This document shows positions 37,085-50,490 of a stretch of DNA of 64,000 bases, piece after piece. A program made the translations under genes and the position numbers. This DNA is from Girardinichthys multiradiatus (lineage: Eukaryota > Chordata > Actinopteri > Cyprinodontiformes > Goodeidae): positions 3,346,751-3,410,750 of the forward strand of contig NC_061817.1 in the NCBI RefSeq assembly GCF_021462225.1. The letters run 5' to 3'. The first letter of the stretch is position 1, and each line of letters starts with the position of its first letter. The notes under the pieces were generated by a model. That model was not told the DNA's origin. It was given only the letters and a program-made list of their open reading frames with translations, and ran no database searches.

Positions 37085-37227
37085 GTATTCCTAAGTCAGT
37101 CAGTCATCTACTATACCGCTTCTTCCATAGTGGGTTGTAGGGAAGCTGGTGCCTATCTCCAGCAGTCTTTGGGCAGGAGGTGGGGTACACCCTGTATTAA
37201 AATTGACTTAGGAGTATTCCTAAGTCA
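37085..37227 (-). repeat. Truncated SINE with 15-bp target duplication
   Basis: A reverse-oriented 3' part of the SINE (about 37106-37194: ATACCGCTTCTTCCATAG through GGGTACACCCTG). It is flanked by the direct repeat AGTATTCCTAAGTCA at 37085-37099 and 37213-37227. Between the SINE and the right repeat lies an inverted copy of the flank, which forms a 15-bp perfect hairpin (37199-37213 with 37218-37232, loop GTAT). Confidence 0.65.
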
Positions 37228-37639
37228 ATTTTGTAATGTGGTTCCAAATAATTCTGGCATTTGCCCTTGCGCTGGTTAGAGCAGTAAAAAAAAAAAAAAA
37301 AATCATACCGTTCAGTCCAGTTTTAAAGCATGGCCTTTTTCTGTCATTAATCTCAGGATGGATTCATTTAACCAAGGAAGTTTGTTCTTCTGAGCTCTAT
37401 GCATAATTTACCTTGTAAATTAAATAATTTCAAGTAATTTATTTGTTAGCAAAGAACAATCCGGATCTACCTTGACTCTTAAGTGCGGTCCATACCGGTT
37501 TACATGCTTCACCTGCACCTGCTTTTGATGTTTCTTGAAATCGAGAAAGTACTTTTTTACAATACTTCTGTTAGTTTATAAGTCACTGAATCGCTTTGCA
37601 CCAAAAGAAATTAAAGTTTTATTGCTGTGTTCCTTTCAG

Positions 37640-37830
37640 ACTACCTAGGTCCTGTGCCTGAAGTCTCTGCATCCCCAGAATCAGAACCAAATATGGAGAA
37701 GCAGCATTCAGCTATCAAGCTCCACTGGAAGAAACTTCCATAAAAATTCGAAAAACGCTGAATCCCTGATTTCTTTTAAATCAAGGTTAAAAACCCATGT
37801 ATTTACAGTTGGCTTTGATTGTTCCATTTA
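37640..37830 (+). mobile_element. LINE 3' coding fragment
   Basis: Plus-strand translation near 37770 gives SLISFKSRLKTHVFTVGFD, the typical C-terminal end of L2-like LINE proteins, preceded by degenerate sequence. No start or RT core is present. Confidence 0.5.
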
Positions 37831-38173
37831 AACTACAAACTAAAACATGTTCGCAAAGGTTCCTACTGGGGATAAAGGTTAATTTTTGGATATACACCTT
37901 GGAACAGACAGCATAAAGACCTTGCTCTCCACAGTGAGAAGGAGTTCACTGTAAATACCCCTCCCTGACTGACAGTGGCTGAGCTGGGCTGTCCTAGAAG
38001 AAGATAGGAGGAAGGTACAGAGCACCAGGAAGTCTCTGACTGTTAGTCCAGGCATGGACCAGTTTTAAAAGGAATATACCCCCATTATCAAGAAAAGTAA
38101 TAGGTCAGAACCAAGGGAGAAAATGTTTGATTATACAGTATGTTAACAAAATACAGGCACTGTCTCTGTGTCC

Positions 38174-38250
38174 GTAACAATTAAAATAATCCAAAAGCAG
38201 TTTCTAATAAAGTTTATTTTTATAGATAACAAGCAGAGCTTTAAAGCGTT
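38174..38250 (+). repeat. 80-bp dispersed repeat, copy 2
   Basis: Close match to 10651-10731 (AACAATTAAAATAATCC, AAGCAGTTTCTAATAAAGTT, GAGCTTTAAAGCGTTA). A 12-bp perfect inverted repeat (38249-38260 with 38268-38279) follows at its right end. Family unknown. Confidence 0.6.
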
Positions 38251-39449
38251 ATGAAACTACTATTTCTGTAGTTTCATAAAAAATTGAGACATGGCTCTGC
38301 TCTACAGGTTCTATCTTATGTCACGTCATTAGTGGAATCCGACTATCTGAGTCCCCCCAACACCCTACACTATCAGTTACCCTTTGTGCCTGCTTGGTAT
38401 GCATGTTCGTGGAGTCCTGTGTTGAATGTGGGCCAATTCAAAAATATGTACAGAAAATGGAAAATTCCTGGAAAAGACTGAATATGTGTGAGCGTATGTG
38501 TGTATGTGGGAGATTTAAGGGGCTTTCTGAAAATAATGAATTATAATGTACAAAGATTTTATTAAACTAACTTCATTAATAGAGGTATATAATATATCTT
38601 ATTTAGAATGTTACACCTTGTTGTGGGAGTAATAATTGCTTGATATAAATGTATCTGATTCTTCACAGAATCCCCATACCATCACGGAGAATTCCTGGTC
38701 AACAAAAGTCAGGCATGATCTCCTTTATTAGTTCTTATGGGAACTGTGCAACAGATGGCTCTGCCACTCCATTACTTGGCTTTGAAAGTTTATTGCACTC
38801 TTTCTGAACAGTGTGTGTTAGTGAGTCCACAATATTTGTAAGTATTTCTACTTTTTCTGAAAATGTTGTATTGTGTCTGTTTTGGCTTTATGTCCCACCA
38901 TACCCATCACCATCTTGTATTTGTTTGTTTCATATTTTCTCCATGAACATATGCACTATGCATAGTGTCATGTTTCTGACTCTTTGTGGGTCCCAACCAT
39001 AATTGTTGCTAACTTTCATCACAAGTTTCTCGCCTAACACGCTTTCAGAATGGCCTCATCAGAAACTGTGTGAGTGTGTCTGACACCCTGAATATAGAAA
39101 GACATCCTGAACAAAATCTGGACTGTACTTAATTCCAGTTCCTGACTGTTTTCACTCAAACAGGACCTTCTGCTTCAGATCGATAACAGGAACAGGAACT
39201 AGTGAGGAATTCCGTGGACCTTCTGCTTAACACACAGTAACTCTTGAAATAGCACTGTGCCATTTTTCCCCAAGGTGTGACTGCAGAAACCCCCTTAATT
39301 CAGTCATGTACTCCTTGTTAATGAGCATGTCCTTGAATTTAATCTTTAGCGCATTTCACACAATCTCTGAATCTGTGAAGTTGTCTTTCACCTCTTCTTT
39401 CTGCCTGCACACACTGTTGTAATTTACACTGTATTGGCTCACAGCACCA
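38251..39449. other. Gene-free stretch
   Basis: Short chance ORFs only; no recognisable exon or repeat. Confidence 0.5.
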
Positions 39450-39765
39450 CATTAATGAGTTCTGGTGTTCCAAACACTTTCCAAGTTTGGTTTGGAGAAA
39501 CCTAACTGGACTGCAGAGTCCTGACCTAAACCTTCTTGAACATCTTTGAGATAAATTAGAGTGGAGGCTGCAGTTCTGGTTTTCTCATCTAACTATGAAC
39601 ACTCTCCTAAACCTTGGAAGATGTTTACAGAAAAGCCAAAGTTGCTGTTGCTGACAACAGCGAATCCATCAACAAATTGGACCTCAAAAATTAAGAATAG
39701 GATGTCATCAAAGTTTATGTACATGTAAAATTAGACAGACAAATACTTTTGGCAAAATAGAGTTG
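39450..39765 (+). mobile_element. Tc1-like transposon relic, 3' end
   Basis: The plus strand resembles the end of a Tc1 transposase gene (CTGACCTAAACCTTCTTGAACA covers the SPDLNPIEH catalytic segment; CTCCTAAACCTTGGAAGATG follows) and then a right arm with AGACAAATACTTTTGGCAAA. The left part of the element is missing. Confidence 0.55.
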
Positions 39766-40902
39766 AGATGAGTGGTCCTCAGTTTGACCTCTTTGAACTT
39801 TAAACTCACATCATTAGAGGGAAGATCCTTTAAAGACACTACTTTGCCATGTGTACTCTGTCTCCCTGCATCTCATGGTGTGTTCAAACGTAGGGCGGAT
39901 TGTGTTTGTGTAGCTGGTGTCACTGCCTGCGTGGAAGAAAGATTTACATGGTGCATTAGCTGTTTAGACAAGCATTCATAATCTGAAATCATTTTCTGGA
40001 CATCATCTGGCAAAAACACCGCTACTGTTAAGTTTTACGTTAATATTTTCTTCTGAGTCTATGCCGCAGTAACATTTACTACATCAAATAATGATATATT
40101 TGCTGGCAATAGGTTAGCTGGATCAACAGGTGGGGTCACAATACCCTGAGACTGTACAATCTCATTAACAAAATATTGCAAGGCCAACTATTCATCCATA
40201 CTCCTGACCTCAGCCTCTAATACAACCTCTAAAACAACCTGGAAACATTTTTCAGATGACAGAGTCAGCAGGCTTTTCCTGATGTTTCACACTAGGCTCT
40301 TCCTCATGCTGTCGGCCATAATCACACTTTTACCAGTCTGTCACACAAAAACTCTCTTTGGATCACCTCTGCTCTCTGTGTGATTCAGTTCTTCTTGGTC
40401 AGATCAGCAGCGCCTTATAGGTCCAGTCATGGCACCAAACTCTCATCCATGGTCACAGGAAGGTTTTGGAATCAACTTCCATGGAATGTATAGAGCCTTT
40501 AGCCATACGGGCCTCAGGTGTGTGGCCTGTTGCAAGATTACGTTTGTTCTGTAAAGAACAGAGAAAGTGATGAGGTCGGCTAACAGGGGTTTACTTCCTA
40601 CTTTCTCTCAAGTCAGTCTGTTGTATTACCACAAACATGTTTCCAGTTTCCATTGTATTCAGTTTGAAAATGAGTCGTCAGTTACACTTTCAGTTCACAA
40701 TTCAAGAATATCCCAAAATAATTTTCTCTTTTCACATATTACAAATGATCTAGGGACAATATTTCCAATAAGTACATTAAGTACAGCTTACAAAGGTAAC
40801 ATCTCCCTCTTAGTTTAATAGGCCAGCTGGTCGGTTCTTATTAATGTCGTGCCACAGAGCTGAGTGAAGGTTGGTGTTGTGCAGGTTTCTCTCTTTACGT
40901 TG

Positions 40903-41593
40903 TGTTACGACCCCAGGCCTAGGGGATCAGGGGGTGGTAACATAAAAATGTGTCCAGAGGAAAAACAAATGAAAAGGGGTAGAGTTTAAAAGGATTTATT
41001 ACAAAGAAAAGGGTTCCACATACAAAACAGCTAATGCTTTCCCCAATTAATAATCAAATTTGGGCTAACATAAACAAACTAGAGGAGGACAAATTCAGCC
41101 TCAGCAATTAAAAGATCAAATCAAAACAAGAAAAAAAAAAAAAATGAACCTAAAGCAAACTCAAAACTCTCCACGACAAAGGGACTAAAATAAAGGGATG
41201 TCACATTTCCCAAAGACAGGCTGCTAGGTTGAACTATTAGAAACAAACCAAGTCCAACACCAAACTGCTAAGCAGTGCAAGGTGGGCCAACAGTACAAAA
41301 TACTATAAAGCTACCAAAGCAACCTTCAAAAGACTTTACACAAAGCAAAGTGGGGGTCAGCTGCACAAAGCATCTTCCAAAAGCTGCCCCACTAGAAGAA
41401 TGACTCCAGCAGATTTTTATATGGTGCAGGTGGGCCTTATCATCCACTGATTGGCTTGGTCAACACCTGCTTGGACCAATGGAGTTGCCTCTCTGCAGCC
41501 ATCGAGTAGGCAATCAGCTGAGTGTGCTCCCACATCTGAATCTGCATAAAAACAAACAGACTGCAAAACTTCTAAAGGCCAGGGGCCATAACA
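40903..41593. mobile_element. Solo LTR
   Basis: A 691-bp segment starting TGTTACGACCCCAGGCC and ending GGCCAGGGGCCATAACA. The ends form a good inverted repeat with TG/CA termini, as in LTRs of Gypsy- or BEL-type retrotransposons. No internal coding region is present, which suggests recombination between two LTRs. No clear flanking duplication was found, so the exact ends are uncertain. Confidence 0.65.
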
Positions 41594-44500
41594 ATAAGCA
41601 ATAACAAGGAGAACCTACTTCTTATTCCTAATATCCGCAGACCAAAGAAAACTACGAACTGCTTCTCATGATTACCTACCTCAAGCTCACCTGCCAGTTC
41701 ACCTTCTGACATCACATGCCACCATCTGGAAAACAAACAAGGAGAGATTCAGACACAAAATAAAACTCCCAGTCAATCACAGCTTCTGTGGTTTAACTCT
41801 TCTCTTCCTGGAAATCCATCTTCCGCAGCAACAGTAAGATGCCTCTACACATTTCCCAATACTGAATCTTCTCTCATACTCATCTTTCTCACTCACCTCG
41901 CTTCCTTAGTGCACGGACCCATTGAAATAAGGCATCCTGACATTCCCTCTGCCTCTCCTCGTTTATCAACAAATCTGTTAAACCTGTTAAACCATAACCT
42001 TGTCTCTGTAATTGTTGCCTGCACTAGAGTCATTTTCTCAACTGTCATGAGAATACTTGTTGTTTTTCAGCACACTGCCTTTAATTTTCTGCTCACATTA
42101 AGTCAATGAGTAACATGTAAAGAACACAGAAAATTATGAGGTCGGCAACAATTGGTGTGCCTCCTCCTTTCTCCGCCTGAGCTTTCTTCCAACCACACCA
42201 CACGAAACAATGTCCCCCAGTTGCATTAATTGGTACTAATTATTATTATTATAATTAGTACCACTTGTAATTATTTCTCATTTCTGGAGAACTCCACATT
42301 GCCTAGTTTATTATACACACAAATAGTGCAATGTCAACCAAAATAAACTATATACAATGTGACAAAACATTTATGTGTGTCACATACCAACCTTTTTAAT
42401 AAAAAGGTTAATTAGGTTTAATGCAAATTGTGTCATTAGTGTTTTTAAAGTAACTTATTTTTATTACTGATTTTTCTCAGTATCTGTAACAAATTTCAGA
42501 TGCTTTATTACTCGGCAACCGACACATAGTACAATAGAATAGGGAAAGCCCATTAAAGTGGCCATATCAACACTTGATTGACAAATATTTGCCTATTTCT
42601 ATTTAACATCCTGAGCATCACTGACAGACTAATGCCCTAAAAGCTACTGCACATATAAATCATGTTCAAAGACCCATTGCACACATCATGATTGTAAGGC
42701 CTTTTGTAAGACTTTAGTCCCTGCCATAAACTCTGACCGTCTTAACTGTTCCTGCTAAAGAAACGTGTTTTCACAGCATGATGCTGCCATCAGAGCCCTC
42801 TCCAAGTATGGTGGTGCCCTAAGCAAGATTATGTCACCCCCATTCCATGACATAAAATCTCATCCATAATACATTCGAAAAGCACAAGTAACCTGAGAAA
42901 GAGAGGAGATGTCAATACCAAACGTAATTTAGAGCATCTCTGTTTCAGGAATAAAGACATGATCTAATAATTTAATCTGCAACTATTATCTAGCAAATAT
43001 TTAAATGGAGGCAAAAACACTGTTCTTTGTAATTTTATTCAGTTTTTTGGTTATCTTTATAACACAAATAAATTAATACACAAATATTTGATATACTAAA
43101 CAAATTATTTTGTACAGTATGTTTAAGATAACAGATAAGAAGGGAGGTGAAAAGCTTCATCTTGAGCATCTTATCCTTTCATATTTTTCCTTTAACTACA
43201 CACTGAAAAGAAAGATAAAGGAACACAAGAAACACAAGCTATCTTTCCTTAAATTTTGAAACATTTGTGTTCTTGAGTACAGCTTTAGGTTGCTACTTGG
43301 CTAAATCCTTGGCATTAGCTGACTAGATTCTAGATTAAATATACAGCTTGTGAGAGATACCTACGTTTTAATATTGATACTAATTGTCTGGCTCGCATTC
43401 CAATTAAATGAAAATTACCTCCACACAAAACTGATTAGACATGGTGTAGATGTGTCTAATCAAGGCCTAAAGCCCTTTAAAAGAATAAAATAAAATACCA
43501 AGTTTTGAGGACTAGAACATTTATATATTACATCACCTGAATTTTTGTTCTTAAATAAGGGGTATCCAATGTGTGGCTCGGGCCCCAATTGCCGCCTTCT
43601 CAATGATTTTATGCAACCCCAGCCTTAGACCACACTGATATTAACTAAGTAGGTTCTACCCGTGAGAGGTCTCTGACCTTTCCATATATTTTAATTCAGA
43701 TTGTTCACCAATCAAGCAGTGTTCCGTACAAAATTGGCTGAGTGTTCCACAGTTCTTTGGACAACTTTTATCATACTTGGTCATTTGTGAGTCACAGTAA
43801 ACTCAGGCAATAAAATGTTCTTGTGATAGTTCAAATGTTGGTGTATTTCAATGCAGGCTGTGTGATTAAACAACAGTAAATAAAAGCATGAAAACATCAG
43901 TGTTTACTTTCTATCTGCGGGTTCTAACAACTTGATATATTGAGTAATTTTGCAGAAAATTTGATAAAATTGCAACTATGTTGTTTTGGTTAACTCTATG
44001 TTCGACAGATTATTCTTTTTTTTTTTTTATGGCAGTCATAATAACTGTTACCACTACATACTGATGTGGCTCTAAGCACTTACATAAATCTGAAACAAAT
44101 GGCCACAGTTTGAAATGATGAAAAATCATGAAAACATTAGCAGAAACCTTTTTATAAAGATTAAAGTGAGAGAAAGGTGGAACAGGAGGGGATTTTAAAG
44201 GGGTCATCAGGAACAACATCTTGGGCCTGCAGGAAAATATCCCTGTAATGCTTTTCCTCTTTAGGTTCCTAAGATACCTAAAGGCAGGAAGAATTACTGT
44301 GAAGATCACAACTAGTAGCAGTTAAATCAGTTTTAATGGATACATGACTTTTTTCCAGTTGGAATTATAAACTGAATTTTATTACCATGAGGATTCAGTT
44401 TGAATTGCATGCCCAGTCCCTGTTTAGGCTTTTAAAAATTAACATTTTCACCAAGTATTCAACATGTTTACACTGGGAAAAGAGATTGGTTGGTGTAATC

Positions 44501-45360
44501 CATTGGGTACTTGAAAAACATTGTGTCAAACCTGACACCACTGTGATAGAATCCAGAGCCTTAAGGTCAAATGCAAGGCCACACGTTATCGCTAGTTAGT
44601 TATCTCTCCAACATTAGCTCTTAACATGCCAAGGGAGGCCTGCAGAATCAGTGATGTTGCTCGTTGGTTTCCTTTGAGTATTGCATAGTCCGACCTTACA
44701 TGTTTCATTAATAATGACAAGTTGAAATCGATTGTGTGCTTTTGGACACTTTGTGGTTATATTTCTATAATTTTAAAACCTCAGTTAATAAAATAATTAT
44801 TTTCCATTACTTCCAGAATATTTTTCTTTAAATGCGGTTTAGAGATTTTATTTTATTTTTTCACAAATCATCTCTTATCCAGAAGGTAAAATATACGTCT
44901 TTCAATCAAAACAACTGTAGAAAAGTTTGACTGAAAATGCTGCCCTCTATTTGAGATGTGTCTGTGTCAAACACATGGCATATACATGTTTTGACCCCTG
45001 CTCGACTGCTGTTTTAACCATGGCCCGTGTCTGATCCTCACCATCGTCTCTTTAAACCTGATCCATCTCTCACACTAGTGGTCTGCAGAGGCTTAGAAAG
45101 ACAGGTGGGAAGCAAATGGAGAATGAATGAGGGGGATTTCCTGTGAGTTGAAAGAAATCCTGTTAATAGTTAAACAGCTAATGACTGATGCGTCAGCTGA
45201 AGATAAATTAACTGTATTTGACTATTAAACACACATCAGGTAAAACCCAAAATCCTGAAAGTTAATGTGAGCGGTTTAGAGTAAAGTTGGGTTAGGCATA
45301 TAGGTTCCTATAGAGACAATATTCAGAAGTTATGAATATGATTTTGGTGGTAGAAACACA
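41594..45360. other. Gene-free stretch with faint transposon traces
   Basis: AT-rich. 42770-42830 (CACAGCATGATGCTGCCATC) resembles the catalytic region of a minus-strand Tc1 gene, and 43560-43610 (TATCCAATGTGTGGCTCGGG) resembles a hAT end. Both are too short to annotate firmly. Confidence 0.45.
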
Positions 45361-47035
45361 ATTCAATTCAGTTTTATTTATATAGTGCCAATTATACTTT
45401 GTAAAGTGCCTTGTCGTCTCAAGGCAGTTTACAAAGTTTATTCAATCAAATTATACAGATTTCAAGTTGGGTACATACATTCCATTCAGCTGAGGATAAG
45501 CCACTCAAACTATAAGTTTTAATAATAAAAAGGAAAATTTTAAGTCTAGCCTTAAAAGTATACAGGGTGTCTGCCTCACGTACCAAAACTGGGAGCTGGT
45601 TCCACAGGAGAGGAGCTCAATAACTAAAGGATCTGCCTCCCATTCTACTTCTAGAGACTCTAGGAACCACCAGCAAACCTGCAGTCTGAGAACGAAGTGC
45701 TCTGTTAGGAATATATGGAACAATCAGATCTCTGATGTATGATGGAGCTAGATCATTAAGGGCTTTATATGTGAGAAGGAGAATTTTAAATTATGTTCTG
45801 GATTTAACAGGGAGCCATTGAAGGGAAGCTAAAATAGGAGAAATATGATCTCTCTTTATAATTTTCATCAGACTTTTTGCTGCAGTATTTTGGATCAGCT
45901 GAAGGCTTTTAACAGCATTTTGTGGACATCCTGATAGTAAAGAATTACAATAATCCAGCCTTGAAGTAACAAATTCATGGGCTAGTTTTTCAGCGTCACT
46001 CCTGGACAGAATATTAATAATTTCGGCAACATTCCGGAGGTGAAAGAAGGAAATCCTAGAAACCTGTTTATCATGGGATTTAAATGACATGTCCTGCTCA
46101 AAAATAACACCAAGGGTTTTTACTTTATTACCAGAGGTCAGTGTAAACCCATCCACATTAATTAATTGTCTAAGCAGTTTCTTTTTCAAAGACTCTGGTC
46201 CAAACACGACAACTTCTGTCTTGTCTGAATTTAGAAGCAGAAAATTTAAAGTCATCCAACTTTTTATGTATTCAAAACATGCCTGTAGTCTATCTAACTG
46301 GTTGGGCTCATTAGGATTTATGGATAAGTAAAGCTGAGTATCATCAGCGTAACAGTGAAAATTTATCCTATGCTGCCTGATAATCTTACCTGTTGGAAGC
46401 ATATATACAGTAAAGAGTAATCCACAATTAACCCTGGAGTTTAAAGATGATTGATCATTTACATGAATTAACTGGAATCTGACAGACCAATAAGATTTAA
46501 GTCAGCCTAGTGCTGTTCCTCTGATCCCTACAGCATGTTTCAGCCTTTCTAAAAGAATATTGTGATCAACTGTATAAAATGCAGCACTGAAATCTAACAG
46601 AACAAGTACAGACACAAGTTCATTATCTGAGGCCATAAAAATAAGTGACTTGCATTAGTGCTGTTTCAGTGCTATGATGAGCTCTGAAACCTGACTGAAA
46701 CTCTTCAAACAGATCATTGCTGTGTAAATGCTCACACATCTGATTAGCAACTTTTTTCTCGACAATTTTAGATAAGAATGGCAGATTGGATATAGGTATT
46801 TCTTAATAAAGGTTCAATTACAGCTACCCTAAAAGCCTGTGGTACATATCCGTTTACTAAGTATATATTAATCATATCTAAAATGGGGCTGGTAATCAAA
46901 AGGAACACTTCTTTAAATAATTTGGTTGGGATTGGGTCTAACATACAAGTTGAAAGTGTAGATGAAGCTAATATTTTTGATAACTCAGGAAGCTCCAGTG
47001 GATCAAAACAGTTCAACAGTTCCTCCTGTGAGTGA
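45361..47035 (-). mobile_element. L2-like LINE, 5'-truncated
   Basis: Minus-strand RT region. The upstream part (46768-47016) encodes PELSKILASSTLSTCMLDPIPTKLF; then come LPFLSKIVEKKVANQ (about 46780), FEEFQSGFRAHHSTETAL (about 46690), VLVLLDFSAAFYTVDH (motif A, about 46600) and CYADDTQLYLS (active site, about 46340). The longest open piece is 45791-46402. At least one frameshift (near 46640) and one stop (near 46505) inactivate it. The 3' UTR ends with AATAAAACTGAATTGAATTG at 45361, the usual tandem tail. Confidence 0.8.
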
Positions 47036-47345
47036 GTTTTTGTTATTCAAAGATTAAAACTTTTTACTTACCATCATGCTGCCTGCTTGTCTGCATTCCG
47101 GGGTCCTACGCTGCACCAACCCTGACAGAATGTTTCCGCCAAACACGGACCCCGTGGACAAGCAGAAGGCAGACGCCTTGGATCGCTGGGTTCAGCGTCA
47201 AATGGAGGAGGCAATGAGGCATCTGCCCAAAGATTTGGAGGTTCTACCGTCTCCACTGCTGCTGGAGCAGATGGAGCGTGAGGCGGCCCAGTGCCAGAGA
47301 GAGTTCTGGCCATCTGCCACGACCGACTGGTCGTGGCAGATGGCC
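47036..47345 (+). mobile_element. LTR retrotransposon fragment with gag-like ORF start (tentative)
   Basis: 47036-47125 looks like an LTR end (GCTGCCTGCTTGTCTGCATT through ACCCTGACA). It is followed by an ORF from the ATG at 47128: MFPPNTDPVDKQKADALD, then a charged helical stretch RWVQRQMEEAMRHL and LEQMEREAAQCQREFW. The arrangement fits an LTR followed by a gag start, but the family is not recognised. The fragment ends in a perfect 17-bp hairpin (47308-47345). Confidence 0.35.
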
Positions 47346-47705
47346 GCTCACACTGAGCCTGGTTCTGCTGGAAGTTTCTTCCTGTTAAAAGGGAGTTTTT
47401 CCTCTCCACTGTCGTTACATGCATGCTCAGTATGAGGGATTGCTGCAAAGTCAAAGCCAGTGACTGTCCACTGTCTCTATATGCTCATCCAGGAGGAGTG
47501 AATCCTGCAAGTCATTGACTTGATGCAATCTGCTGGGTTTCCTTAGATAGAGAAACTTTTTATCCAATTTGAATAAATAACTGAATCTGACTGCACTGTT
47601 CAATGGTTAGGATTAATAGGAATGTATGTACCTGACTTTTGTGAAGTGCCTTGAGAACACATGTGTTGTGAATTGGCGCTATGTAAGGAAACTGAATTGA
47701 ATAGA
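47346..47705 (+). repeat. LINE 3' UTR fragment
   Basis: Plus-strand L2-type 3' UTR: GAAGTTTCTTCCTGTTAAAA, then TTGAATAAATAACTGAATCTG, GTGAAGTGCCTTGAGA, TTGGCGCTATGTAAGG and the tail AACTGAATTGAATAG. No coding part is present. Confidence 0.6.
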
Positions 47706-48233
47706 TAATATGGCTGTTTTTTTTTAAATGTCCTTTTAGAACCAACTACAGCTCTCCTTTCCAACAGTAGAAATGTTTTTCTACTACACAGTTTCATCTC
47801 ATCAGCTGTTTGTTTAGGGGACATTGTTATTATTTTTTTAATGTTTACTGGACTGTTGTGATAAATATCCATTCTTATTGTTTAGGTTTTCTTGAAACAC
47901 CAGTCATACCCCTGCCTGCTGTTCTTCTGTTTTGCCAATGTGACACTTGACAGTGCACAATAGTTCTTCAAATACTTTTCTTCCATGACTAGCAACAACA
48001 TAAAGCCTTTCTGGGTGACTAATAGTGTGATGCCAGTTTCAGCCTGCCGCACCATTTCACTCCATTCAGAGACCAGGAAAGGCAAGCATAAACCAGCAAT
48101 AGCACTCCTGCAGTTTTTCACCACTCTTACAGTTTGCTCAACATTAGATACACAGGACACCGTGCTGAGATATGACAAGATTCTGGCCCAGAGTTTTTGA
48201 ACAGTCCAAATATAGCAGAAAAAATAACATTTG

Positions 48234-48390
48234 TTCATTCATTCATTTTGTATACCGCTTATTCCATAATGGGTCGCGGGGAAGCTGCTCCCTATCTCCA
48301 GCAGTCTATAGGTGGCCAGTCTATCGCAGGGCAACACACAAACAACCATGCACACACTCATTCATACACCTAAGGGGAATTTAGAAAAAA
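48234..48390 (-). repeat. SINE fragment
   Basis: Reverse-oriented: a short ATTC tandem tail, then ATACCGCTTATTCCATAATG, the CAGCAGTCTATAGG body and CACACACTCATTCATACACC. The tRNA-like head is missing. Confidence 0.65.
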
Positions 48391-48559
48391 AAATTGTATT
48401 TAAAAAATAACATTTTATGTTTATTACACTGGGTAGCTGGAAGAATATTTTAGATGCAAGTACTAAAAAATTTAGTTTGCAATTGATTATTTGTTAGTTG
48501 TTTGTTAACTACAGACACAGCACTGGTTTATTGGTTAGATGATAGATGTATTAATTAAG

Positions 48560-50490
48560 CCTAAACGTACTCGTCTTCTGCTCTATCCAGGTCACGGGGA
48601 CAGCAGACTTAGAAGAGACACCCAGACCCCCTCTCTCCCCGGACACCTCCTCCAGTCTGCCAGTCCAGAAGCAATGTCCCAAAATACCACAATGTTGAAG
48701 AGACCTGTCAGCCAGAGACTTGAGGTACTCAGGGCAGATCTCATCCACCCTCGAAGCCTTGCCACCATGAAGTTTTTTGACCACCTCAGTCACTTCAGCC
48801 TGGATGACGAACGAGTCCAACTCCGAGTCCCCAGTCCTTGCTGCCACCAAGGAAGGCATGATAACAGGATTTTGGAGATCCTCGAAGTAACCCTTCCACC
48901 GCCCGATAACGTCCCCAGTCGAGGTCAGCAGCTCCCCACCCCCACTGTAAAGAGTATAGGCGAAGCACTGCTTCCCTCTCCTGAGAAACCGGATGGTTTA
49001 CCAGAATTGCTTCAAGGCTGACCGGTAGTCCTTCTCCATGGCCTCACCGAACACCTCCCAGGACCAAGTTTTTGCCTCTGCCAAAGCACAGACCATGGCA
49101 TGCTTGGCCTCACGGTACCCGTCAGCTGCCTGAGGAGCCCCACTAGCCAACCACAGCCGAAAGGACTCCTTCTCCGGCCTTACTGCCTGTATCTACCACC
49201 AGCTTCGGGGATTGCCACCATGACAGTCACCGCAGGCTTCACGGGCACAGCTACGGGTGGCAGCTCGACGATAGTGGTTGGGAACATGAATATTCCACTC
49301 GGACTCTATGTCTCCAACCTCCGCCGGAATCTGGCCAAAGCTGGGAGTTGAATACATCCCTGGCTGAGGGCTCTGTCAGCCCTCACAATACACTTGGGCC
49401 TCCCAAGTCAGTCCAGCTTCCTACTCTTCCAGGTGGTGATCAGTGGACAGCTCAGTCCCTCTCTTCACCTGAGTGTCCAAGACATGCGCCGAAGGTCCGA
49501 AGACTCGACTACAAAGTCGATCATCGACCTCCTGCCTAGGGTGTCCTGGTGCCAAGTGCACTTATGCTTAACACCCTTATGCTTAAGCCTGGTGTTCATT
49601 ATGGACAATCCCTGGCACAGTAGTCCAATATTGAAACACCACTCGGTTTTAGATTGGGGAGGCCATTCCTCCCAATCACACCCATTCTGGCTGTCACTCT
49701 AGTTTTGGCGGAGTCCCCAAGAGGGGCACTATTCAGCACCTCCAAGAGGGACGCCAGGAAGTACCACTGCTCGGCCAGTAGCCCAAAATGACAGTCAGAG
49801 AACTCCTGAAGGTGCAGGGATGTAACTCTCTCATCCACCGGGGTAAACCCCAACATGATACGGCTGAGCTTGAGGGGTAACAAGCAAGCCCATCCCAGCT
49901 CGCCGTCTCTCCCCACAGGCCACTCTAGAGTAGAAGAAAGTCCAGCCTCTCTGGAAGAGCTGGGTTCCACAGCCAATGCTGTGCCTGGAGTGAAGCCCAA
50001 CTATTTCTTGACAATATCTCTTGACCTCCTGCACAGGCTCAGGCTCCTTAACCCTCAGTGAGGTTACATTCCATGTCCCTAGAGCCAGTTTAAGCATCCG
50101 GAGACCAGGTCGTCAAGGTCTCCACCTCTGTCCATTAGCCCATCCTCTTTGCACCAGTCCCTCATGGTTCCCCCTGCAGGTTGTGGGCCCACTGGGGGAT
50201 GGCCTCATGTCTTTCGTTTGTGCTTGGCCTGGTCCCGCGAGGAGTAACCCAGCCACCAGGCACTCGCCAACGAGTCCCAACCCCGGGCCTGGCTCCAGGG
50301 TGGGACCTGGGCTCTGCCATACCGGGCGACATCAAGTGTCTTATTATAGTAGTCCTCATGAAGGCGTCTGATCCACTCTTTGTCTGACCTGTCACCCGGC
50401 ATTTAAGCCCCGGACAACATAGCTTCTAGGATCGTTTGAGCTCTCAAACCCCTCCGCCACGTTAAGGTGGTGGATCAAGTAGGGGTAAGC
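48560..50490 (-). mobile_element. APE-type LINE, copy 2 of the 1-3.7 kb family, degraded
   Basis: Minus-strand relic of the family at 995-3685. The 5' leader ends near 50490 (GCCACGTTAAGGTGGTGG). The endonuclease begins with LALGTWNVTSL near 50090 and continues with GERRRAGMGLL near 49880. The linker near 48800 encodes QAEVTEVVKKLHGGKASRVD. The frame is broken many times, including inside the endonuclease, and the RT catalytic region is missing below about 48600. It is clearly non-functional. Confidence 0.8.

Noticed and set aside
42640..42850. Possible Tc1 relic on the minus strand
   Set aside because: Only one short match to the transposase catalytic region; too weak to annotate.
43555..43640. 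Possible hAT end
   Set aside because: A single terminal-like motif, with no partner terminus or target duplication found.
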